From positions 7,936,001-8,000,000 of the forward strand of contig NZ_CP031969.1 of assembly GCF_003443735.1 (NCBI RefSeq): DNA of 64,000 nucleotides, written 5' to 3'. The stretch is from Streptomyces sp. CC0208. Its GTDB lineage: Bacteria > Actinomycetota > Actinomycetes > Streptomycetales > Streptomycetaceae. Below are positions 58,091 through 64,000 of the stretch, piece by piece. Position numbers and translations under genes: made by a program. Positions within the stretch are counted from its first letter, which is position 1, and each line of letters opens with the position of its first letter. The notes beneath the pieces are model-generated. The model saw only the letters and a list, made by a program, of their open reading frames with translations. It did no database searches and was not told the DNA's origin.

Positions 58091-59208
58091 CCGCGGCGGA
58101 CGAACAGGAGCAGCCCGTGAGCACCACCGAGCCCACCGCCGGGGAGCACCTGCTCGAAGTCACCGGCCTCACCAAGCACTTCCCGATCCGGCACGGCATC
58201 GTCTTCCAGCGGCAGATCGGGGCCGTGCACGCCGTCGACGGCATCGACTTCACCGTCGGCGCCGGGCAGTCGCTCGGCCTGGTCGGCGAGTCCGGCTGCG
58301 GCAAGTCGACGACCGGCCGGCTGGTGACCCGGCTGCTGGAACCCACGGCCGGAAAGGTGGTGTTCGACGGCGACGACATCACTCACACCCCGGAGAACCG
58401 GATGAAGGAGGCCCGCCGGAACCTCCAGATGATCTTCCAGGACCCGTACTCCTCGCTCAACCCCCGGCACACGGTCGGCACGATCGTGGAGACACCGATG
58501 CGGCTCAACGGCATCAACCCGCCGCAGGGCCACAAGAAGCGTGCCCAGGAACTGCTGGAGACCGTCGGTCTCAGCCCCGAGCACTACAACCGCTACCCGA
58601 ACGAGTTCTCCGGCGGTCAGCGTCAGCGCATCGGCATAGCCCGCGCGCTCGCGCTCAGGCCCAAACTCATCGTGGCCGACGAGCCGGTGTCGGCCCTGGA
58701 CGTGTCCATCCAGGCGCAGATCGTCAACCTGCTCCAGGACCTCCAGCGGGAGTTCGGGATCGCGTTCGTCTTCATCGCCCATGACCTCGCGGTCGTACGG
58801 CACTTCTGCGAGCGGGTCGCGGTGATGTACCTCGGCAAGATCGTCGAGGTCGCCGACCGGCAGACGCTGTACACGAGGCCGCGGCACCCCTACACCCACG
58901 CCCTGCTGTCCGCGGTTCCCGAGGCCGACCCGGACGGGACCCGGCGGCGCGAGCGCATCCGGCTCGCCGGGGACGTGCCCTCACCGGTCGACCCGCCCTC
59001 CGGCTGCCGCTTCCGGACCCGCTGCTGGAAGGCGCAGGAGCGGTGTGCGAGGGAGGAGCCGCCTCTGGTGCGCCTGGCGGGCAACGGGGACGGCCATCTG
59101 ACCGCCTGTCACTTTCCGGAGGAGCCGAGTGTCGAGGCCCGGGAGGAGGACATCGTGCTCGATCCGGCGCTGACGGCTTCGGGGGACAGCGCGTCGACTT
59201 CGTCGTGA
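58087..59208 (+). CDS. Peptide-type ABC importer ATPase (DppF/OppF-like)
   Basis: 373 residues from GTG 58087 (GTGA overlap); GTG 58117 with AGGAG 8 bases upstream is an equally likely start, giving 363 residues. Walker A VGESGCGKSTTGRL near residue 66, signature FSGGQRQRIGIARAL near 178, Walker B LIVADEPVSALDVS near 195 and VFIAHDLAVV near 228 are present. The oligopeptide C-terminus DPPSGCRFRTRCWKAQERC closes near 315. It pairs with the DppD-like ATPase. Its last 100 bases overlap the convergent kinase gene. Confidence 0.94.
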   Translation: MTAADEQEQPVSTTEPTAGEHLLEVTGLTKHFPIRHGIVFQRQIGAVHAVDGIDFTVGAGQSLGLVGESGCGKSTTGRLVTRLLEPTAGKVVFDGDDITHTPENRMKEARRNLQMIFQDPYSSLNPRHTVGTIVETPMRLNGINPPQGHKKRAQELLETVGLSPEHYNRYPNEFSGGQRQRIGIARALALRPKLIVADEPVSALDVSIQAQIVNLLQDLQREFGIAFVFIAHDLAVVRHFCERVAVMYLGKIVEVADRQTLYTRPRHPYTHALLSAVPEADPDGTRRRERIRLAGDVPSPVDPPSGCRFRTRCWKAQERCAREEPPLVRLAGNGDGHLTACHFPEEPSVEAREEDIVLDPALTASGDSASTSS

Positions 59209-60212
59209 GGGTACGGGGTGAGCCTGCTCTCCTGTTCCAGGCGCCGGTTGAAGTCCCCGACGACAGCTGCCAGTCGGGCGTGGCGTGAGATGAGCGCGGC
59301 GGCCGCCCCGGGGATTCCCTCGGGGCGTTTGCCGTCGGCGCACGCCCGGACGAACTCCTCGCGCTCGTCCCGGGCGAGGCCGTACTGGTCGACGACCAGC
59401 CAGTGGACGAGGTAGGAGAGGGCGTAGGCGCGGTCGTAGTGCCGGTGGCTGTCGTAGAAGTCGCGTTCCGGGGGAGCGAGTTCGAAGCGGCCCGACAGAG
59501 CGAGCCCGAAGTCGGCCAGGTAGAGCTGTTGTCCGTCGGTGAGGATGTTGCGGAAGTGGGCGTCGAAGTGGACGAGTTGCTGCTTCCGAAGGAAGTCGGT
59601 CAGCGTTTCGAGGCCGTGTTCCACGACGGCACAGGCCGAGTCGGCGCCATCCGAACGAAGCTGTTCGTGGAACCAGTCGTGGAGGGTGCGAGGCCGGTAC
59701 TCCAGAAACAGTGCCAGGCTGGTGGACGCGGCGCCCAGGGCCTCGATGCGCTCCCGCCCGCCGCCCCAGTAGGCCACCGCCCGCTCCACATCGGCGAGTT
59801 CCTCGGGAAGCGGCTGACGCGCGTCGGGCAGGACACGCCAGTGGTGCAGCAGTGGAAAGCCCGAGAAGGTGTCGGCGCGTACCCAGTTGGTCGTCATTTC
59901 GTGGACGGCCAGTTCGCGCCAGGCGCCGAAGCCGGGGCTGCCGATCGCGCCGACGCCGTAGTGACAGTGGGCCGGCAGGTCGAAGATGTTCGCGGTGGAC
60001 CGGACGTGGTCCGGGTGGAGTTCGGTGTCGGTGAGCGGCACCCGCTTCACGAACACCGTGACGCCGTCCACCTCCAGCAGTGTGGCCCGACCGCCGATCC
60101 CGTTGCCGGCGGGCGCGCCGGACGCCATGAGCTTCGCGAGGTCGCGGTCGCTCAGGAGAGCGAGGGCGGTGGCGGTGTCGGCGTGGCTGCCGAGACGATC
60201 GGGGGAGACCAT
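59109..60212 (-). CDS. Protein kinase-fold (aminoglycoside phosphotransferase-like) protein
   Basis: 367 residues from ATG 60212. LLEVDGVTVFVKRVPLTDTE near residue 45 offers the lysine loop, LVHFDAHFRNILTDGQQLYLADFGLAL near 230 gives the catalytic HxDxxxxN and DFG motifs of an atypical kinase. The rest is helical. No signal peptide is seen. The substrate, protein or small molecule, is unknown. The 3' 100 bases overlap the convergent ABC ATPase gene, and the start overlaps the upstream MBL gene by 61 bases; either a shorter kinase start or an extended MBL tail could explain that. Confidence 0.8.
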   Translation of the reverse strand: MVSPDRLGSHADTATALALLSDRDLAKLMASGAPAGNGIGGRATLLEVDGVTVFVKRVPLTDTELHPDHVRSTANIFDLPAHCHYGVGAIGSPGFGAWRELAVHEMTTNWVRADTFSGFPLLHHWRVLPDARQPLPEELADVERAVAYWGGGRERIEALGAASTSLALFLEYRPRTLHDWFHEQLRSDGADSACAVVEHGLETLTDFLRKQQLVHFDAHFRNILTDGQQLYLADFGLALSGRFELAPPERDFYDSHRHYDRAYALSYLVHWLVVDQYGLARDEREEFVRACADGKRPEGIPGAAAALISRHARLAAVVGDFNRRLEQESRLTPYPHDEVDALSPEAVSAGSSTMSSSRASTLGSSGK

Positions 60213-60859
60213 GGCCCCATGATGGGTCCTCCGTGGCCGCAGCACGTGACGCTCGCTCCGACGGCCGCCAACTGAGCGAAGGAGTACAGCATTTGGGCCC
60301 GGTCGACGTTGAACACCCCGGGCATCACCTTGCCGTCCACCGGCGACGCGGCCACCGAGTCCCCGGTGAACAGCACCCCGTGCTCGGCCAGATGCAGGGC
60401 CACACTGCCCGGCGTGTGACCGGGGACGTGCAGGACCCGCGCCCCGCCGCCGAAGTCGAGCTGATCGCCGTCGCGCAGCTCGGTGACCTCGGACGGCCTC
60501 GTGAACCCGCCCTGCGGCAGGTGCCGTAGCGCTTCCGCGTGCAGCGGGCGCTCCCAGTCCTCGAACACCGGTGGCGGGCCCGGTACTTCGCCTCGCACCG
60601 CGGGCGCGTCCAGCCGGTGCGCCAGTACCTCGGCGCCGGTCATGGCGGCCAACTCGCCCGCCCCGCCCACGTGGTCCTCGTGGAAGTGGGTCAGCACGAT
60701 CCGTCGTAGGCGCCCCGGTACGCGAGCGGCGATCCGCGCCGCGGAACCCGCAGGACCGGCGTCGATCAGGGTCGACTCGTCGCCGTCGCGCCACAGATAG
60801 GCCTGGCCGACCGGGAAGCGCAGGAGGCGGAGGCGGGGGAGCAGTTCGATGACGTCCAT
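60152..60859 (-). CDS. MBL-fold metallo-hydrolase
   Basis: 235 residues from ATG 60859. The metallo-beta-lactamase signature THFHEDHVGG near residue 68 supplies zinc ligands His, His, Asp and His; HVPGHTPGSVALHL near 155 gives the next histidine and FTGDSVAAS near 173 the bridging Asp; CCGHGGPI near 208 the last histidine. The final 25 residues (GPWSPPIVSAATPTPPPPSL) are unlike the family and run into the kinase gene. This family hydrolyses esters or phosphodiesters with two metals; the substrate is unknown. The gene lies upstream of the kinase on the same strand. Confidence 0.88.
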   Translation of the reverse strand: MDVIELLPRLRLLRFPVGQAYLWRDGDESTLIDAGPAGSAARIAARVPGRLRRIVLTHFHEDHVGGAGELAAMTGAEVLAHRLDAPAVRGEVPGPPPVFEDWERPLHAEALRHLPQGGFTRPSEVTELRDGDQLDFGGGARVLHVPGHTPGSVALHLAEHGVLFTGDSVAASPVDGKVMPGVFNVDRAQMLYSFAQLAAVGASVTCCGHGGPIMGPWSPPIVSAATPTPPPPSLS

Positions 60860-60924
60860 GGGGCGACCGTAGAAAGGCCCCCGTCCGGGGACGAGGGCCT
60901 TCTGCCGACAGCAGAGCCGTCGGA

Positions 60925-62280
60925 TCAGCTCGCCGCGTAGTTGCGCAGGAACAGGGCCTCGGCCACCGAAAGGCGCTCCAGCTCCTGCGGGGAGACGCTC
61001 TCGTTCACGGCGTGGATCTGGGCCTCCGGCTCGCTCAGGCCGATGAGGAGGATCTCGGCGTGCGGGTAGAGGGCCGCGAGGGTGTTGCACAGGGGGATGG
61101 AGCCGCCCTGGCCGGCGTACTGCATCTCCTGGCCCGGGTACGCCACCGTCATCGCGTCGGCCATCGCCGCGTACGCCGGGCTGGCGGTGTCCGCGCGGAA
61201 CGGCTGCCCCTGGCCGATCTGCTCGGTGCGCACCCGCGCACCCCACGGCGTGTGCGTCTCCAGGTGCGCCTGGAGCAGCTTGGTCGCCTCGGCCGCGTCG
61301 ATGCCCGGCGGCACCCGCAGGCTGACCAGCGCGCGGGCGCTCGCCTGCACGGACGGGGTGGCGCCGACGACCGGCGGGCAGTCGATGCCGAGGACCGTCA
61401 CGGCCGGGCGGGCCCAGATGCGGTCGGCGACCGTGCCGTCACCGATCAGCTCGACGCCGTCCAGGACCTTGGCGTCCGCCCGGAACTGCTCCTCGTCGTA
61501 CTGGAGGCCGTCCCAGGAGGCGTCCGGCGTGAGCCCGTCGATCGTGGTCGTGCCGTCCTTCCCGCGCAGCGAGTCCAGTACCCGGATCAGCGCGGCCAGC
61601 GCGTCGGGGGCGGCGCCGCCGAACTGGCCCGAGTGGAGGTTGCCCGCGAGGGTGTCGACCTGGACGCGCAGCATGGTCATGCCACGCAGGGTGGTGGTGA
61701 CCGTCGGCAGGCCGACGCGGAAGTTGCCCGCGTCGCCGATGACGATGGTGTCCGCCTCCAGGAGTGCGGGATGTGCCTCGGCGTACCGCTCCAGGCCCCC
61801 GGTGCTCTGCTCCTCCGAGCCCTCGGCGATGAACTTGACGTGGACCGGCACCCCGCCGTTCGCCTTCAGTGCGCGCAGGGCGAGCAGGTGCATGATCACA
61901 CCGCCCTTGCAGTCGGCGGCCCCGCGCCCGTACCAGCGGCCGTCGCGCTCGGTGAGCTCGAAGGGCGGGGTCGTCCAGCCGGCCTCGTCCAGCGGCGGCT
62001 GCACGTCGTAGTGGGCGTACAGCAGGACGGTCTTCGCTCCCTCCGGGCCGGGCAGGTAGCCGTACACGGACTGGGTGCCGTCCGGGGTGTCGAGCAGTGC
62101 CACGTCCTGGAACCCCTCGGCGGTGAGCGCGTCCGCGACCCAGCGGGCGGCGGCCTCGCTCTCGCTCTTCGGGAACTGGTCGAAGTCCGCCACCGACTTG
62201 AAGGCCACCAGTTCGGTGAGCTCCGCCCGCGCCCTCGGCATCAGCGAGGCGACGGTCTCGGCGACCGGATTCGACGACAT
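60925..62280 (-). CDS. M20 family dipeptidase
   Basis: 451 residues from ATG 62280 (GGAG 8 bases upstream). The M20 zinc-site landmarks are LYAHYDVQP near residue 90 (His, Asp), GRGAADCKGGVIMHLLAL near 123 (Asp), AEGSEEQSTGG near 155 (catalytic Glu) and AQIHAVNESVS near 423 (late His). The domain order of a catalytic lid and dimerisation domain is normal for a carnosinase-like metallopeptidase that cleaves small peptides in the cytoplasm. It is divergent from the flavoprotein gene. No signal peptide is present. Confidence 0.95.
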   Translation of the reverse strand: MSSNPVAETVASLMPRARAELTELVAFKSVADFDQFPKSESEAAARWVADALTAEGFQDVALLDTPDGTQSVYGYLPGPEGAKTVLLYAHYDVQPPLDEAGWTTPPFELTERDGRWYGRGAADCKGGVIMHLLALRALKANGGVPVHVKFIAEGSEEQSTGGLERYAEAHPALLEADTIVIGDAGNFRVGLPTVTTTLRGMTMLRVQVDTLAGNLHSGQFGGAAPDALAALIRVLDSLRGKDGTTTIDGLTPDASWDGLQYDEEQFRADAKVLDGVELIGDGTVADRIWARPAVTVLGIDCPPVVGATPSVQASARALVSLRVPPGIDAAEATKLLQAHLETHTPWGARVRTEQIGQGQPFRADTASPAYAAMADAMTVAYPGQEMQYAGQGGSIPLCNTLAALYPHAEILLIGLSEPEAQIHAVNESVSPQELERLSVAEALFLRNYAAS

Positions 62281-62413
62281 GGGCACGCTCCTGGTGGGTG
62301 CGACGTTGTACCTGTGAGTGCCGTAGATCCTCCCACAGTGGTCTGTGGGCGGGCCCGCCGTAGGATGCGGGAGACAGGTGCGGCAACGGCTTGATCGGGA
62401 GCAGCAGACCATC

Positions 62414-63685
62414 GTGAGCAGCGAGAACTCTTCGGCGGACGACTCTTCGGCGGACGGCGTGCAGGACGACGCGCAGCGGGTGTGGGACGTCGTCGTGGTG
62501 GGGGCGGGCCCCGCGGGCGCCTCGGCCGCCTACGCGGCGGCGGTCGCGGGACGGCGTGTGCTGTTGCTGGAGAAAGCCGAGCTGCCGCGCTACAAGACGT
62601 GCGGCGGCGGCATCATCGGTCCCTCGCGGGACGCGTTGCCGCCCGGCTTCGAGCTGCCGTTCCGGGACCGGGTGCACGCGGTCACGTTCTCGAACAACGG
62701 CCGCTTCACGCGGACCCGGCGCTCCAAGCAGATGCTGTTCGGGCTGATCAACCGGCCCGAGTTCGACCAGCAGCTCGTCGAGCACGCCCAGAAGGCGGGC
62801 GCCGAACTGCGCACCGGCGTCACCGTGCAGCGCGTCGAGCAGCACGGCTCGGCGGTGCCCGACCGGCGTACGGTCGCCGTGCTCCTCCAGGGCGGCGAGA
62901 CGGTGCTCGCGCGGGCGGTCGTCGGTGCCGACGGCAGCGCCAGCCGGATAGGCGCGCATGTCGGGGTGAAGCTCGACCAGGTGGACCTCGGCCTGGAGGC
63001 GGAGATCCCGGTGCCGGAGACCGTCGCCGAGGACTGGAAGGGGCGGGTGCTCATCGACTGGGGCCCGATGCCCGGCAGTTACGGCTGGGTCTTCCCCAAG
63101 GGGGACACCCTGACGGTCGGGGTGATCTCGGCGCGAGGTGAAGGCGCGGCCACCAAGCGGTACTTGGAGGACTTCGTCGGGCGCCTCGGCCTCGCCGGGT
63201 TCGAACCGAGCATCTCCTCCGGCCACCTGACCCGCTGCCGTGCCGACGACTCGCCGCTCTCACGCGGGCGGGTGCTGGTGTGCGGTGACGCGGCGGGGCT
63301 CCTGGAGCCGTGGACCCGCGAGGGCATCTCCTTCGCGCTGCGTTCCGGGCGGCTCGCGGGGGAGTGGGCGGTCAGGATAGGGGAGGCACATGACGCGGTG
63401 GACGCCCGGCGCCAGGCGCTGAACTACGCGTTCGCCGTCAAGGCGGGTCTCGGCGTCGAGATGAGCGTCGGCAAGCGGATGCTGACGGCGTTCGAGCGCC
63501 GCCCCGGCCTGTTCCACGCGGCGCTGACGGGTTTCCGGCCCGCGTGGAACGCGTTCCGGGAGATCACCCAGGGCGCGACCTCGCTGGGCGAGCTGGTCCG
63601 GGGCCGGCCGATGGCCCAGCGGGCGCTGGCCGCGCTGGACCCGCGTCCCGCCGGGGCCCCCGAGGGCGGGGAGGTCAGCTCTTGA
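62414..63685 (+). CDS. Geranylgeranyl reductase family flavoprotein
   Basis: 423 residues from GTG 62414. VVVVGAGPAGASAAYAAA near residue 31 is the FAD dinucleotide fold, KAELPRYKTCGGGIIGPS near 55 the family motif with the conserved Cys and PRYKxCGG, and VLVCGDAAGLLEPWTREGIS near 290 the C-terminal FAD GD motif. The family reduces prenyl chains such as geranylgeranyl groups or archaeal-type lipids; in Streptomyces the lipid or quinone partner is undefined. The 3' end overlaps the convergent nitroreductase gene by 11 bases. Confidence 0.92.
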   Translation: MSSENSSADDSSADGVQDDAQRVWDVVVVGAGPAGASAAYAAAVAGRRVLLLEKAELPRYKTCGGGIIGPSRDALPPGFELPFRDRVHAVTFSNNGRFTRTRRSKQMLFGLINRPEFDQQLVEHAQKAGAELRTGVTVQRVEQHGSAVPDRRTVAVLLQGGETVLARAVVGADGSASRIGAHVGVKLDQVDLGLEAEIPVPETVAEDWKGRVLIDWGPMPGSYGWVFPKGDTLTVGVISARGEGAATKRYLEDFVGRLGLAGFEPSISSGHLTRCRADDSPLSRGRVLVCGDAAGLLEPWTREGISFALRSGRLAGEWAVRIGEAHDAVDARRQALNYAFAVKAGLGVEMSVGKRMLTAFERRPGLFHAALTGFRPAWNAFREITQGATSLGELVRGRPMAQRALAALDPRPAGAPEGGEVSS

Positions 63686-64000
63686 CCGTGATGCGGAAGA
63701 CGGGGTGGTCGGGCGCGATGCGGCGCAGGTCGGCGTCGGGGGAGTCGGGGCCGACTCCCTTGAAGAAGACGCCGACCTCGGCCTTCCAGCGCTTGAGGTA
63801 GGCGCGCAGGAGCGGGACCTTGTCGTCGTCGCCCACCTCGGTCGCGGTGAAGGCCTCCACGCGTTTGCCGAGGTGCAGTTCGCCGCCGCCGGCCGCGCGC
63901 ATGTTGTGCGTCCACTGGACATGGCCGCGTGGCGCCACCAGGTACTGCCGGCCGTCCACCGTCAGCAGGTTCACCGGGGTGGTCCGCCACTCGCCGCTCT
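63675..64000 (-). CDS. Nitroreductase-type (deazaflavin-dependent) protein, N-terminus cut off by window edge
   Basis: The visible 108 codons are the C-terminal part; the start lies beyond base 64000. SGEWRTTPVNLLTVDGRQYLV then PRGHVQWTHNMRAAGGGELHLG are the F420/deazaflavin-dependent nitroreductase (Ddn-like, formerly DUF385) marks with the WxxN cofactor-binding region. Members use reduced F420 to reduce quinones or nitro compounds. The stop is TGA-type at 63675-63677 and overlaps the flavoprotein gene by 11 bases. No upstream context is available. Confidence 0.85.
   Translation of the reverse strand, partial: SGEWRTTPVNLLTVDGRQYLVAPRGHVQWTHNMRAAGGGELHLGKRVEAFTATEVGDDDKVPLLRAYLKRWKAEVGVFFKGVGPDSPDADLRRIAPDHPVFRITVKS

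Noticed and set aside
58117..58119. GTG 58117 as the only start of the DppF-like ATPase
   Set aside because: It has a good AGGAG site, but the upstream GTG overlaps the preceding stop in the coupled manner seen elsewhere; both are kept as alternatives.
1..64000. CRISPR arrays, tRNA/rRNA genes, insertion sequences, integrases, attachment sites
   Set aside because: Both strands were read; no repeat-spacer pattern, cloverleaf-like gene, transposase or integrase was recognised.

Overview
The window is high-GC DNA with GC-saturated third codon positions, frequent GTG starts, dense genes, and many families characteristic of streptomycetes (DUF6421, DUF6214, DUF6986, DUF5134, Rv1733c-type proteins, and a putative cysteine-type leader peptide). 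It is best read as a chromosomal segment of a Streptomyces. No rRNA, tRNA, CRISPR array, transposase, integrase or plasmid function was seen. About 58 protein genes are supported, plus two decayed genes.

Left part (1-13000) is rich in plant cell-wall and sugar functions. It has the end of araB followed by araA and araD (L-arabinose to D-xylulose 5-phosphate), a PL1-PL3 pectate lyase pair, and a divergent secreted CE1-type esterase with a CBM2 module. A near-perfect CebR-type operator precedes the esterase. Between these lie a six-repeat Asp-box protein, an Rv1733c-type membrane protein, a HEAT-repeat protein, and an AidB-like acyl-CoA dehydrogenase divergent from a PaaX-type regulator.

The 13000-24800 part holds housekeeping and membrane functions: an NCS2 purine/uracil permease, an FprA-type ferredoxin reductase, a DUF305 lipoprotein divergent from a secreted LVIVD protein, a TetR regulator, a HAD hydrolase, a PAP2 phosphatase, and a FUSC exporter-MarR operon with a MarR-like dyad in front.

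From 24800 to 37600: an unusual leaderless (no signal peptide) clan GH-A-like hydrolase with two carbohydrate-binding modules, an aldo/keto reductase, a lipid kinase, a VOC protein, a GNAT, a glycerophosphodiesterase, and a tightly coupled DUF6421-SDR-threonine aldolase operon. After that comes a small decay zone holding a frameshifted GNAT and a broken B3/B4 editing-domain gene around an intact transglutaminase-like gene.

From 37600 to 53000: a DUF4395 protein divergent from a membrane thioredoxin, a leader-peptide-controlled flavin reductase, etfBA with a strong terminator, a Tat-type endonuclease/phosphatase, a DUF6986 aldolase-like gene behind an 11-bp-arm operator, a receptor Ser/Thr kinase, a LacI-ROK kinase pair around a LacI-type palindrome, a secreted GH27 alpha-galactosidase, and a TmrB-like/NUDIX fusion protein.

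Right part (53000-64000): a complete five-gene peptide/nickel-type ABC importer operon (permease, binding protein, permease, two ATPases), then a kinase-fold protein, an MBL hydrolase, an M20 dipeptidase, a geranylgeranyl-reductase-type flavoprotein, and the start-truncated end of an F420-type nitroreductase.
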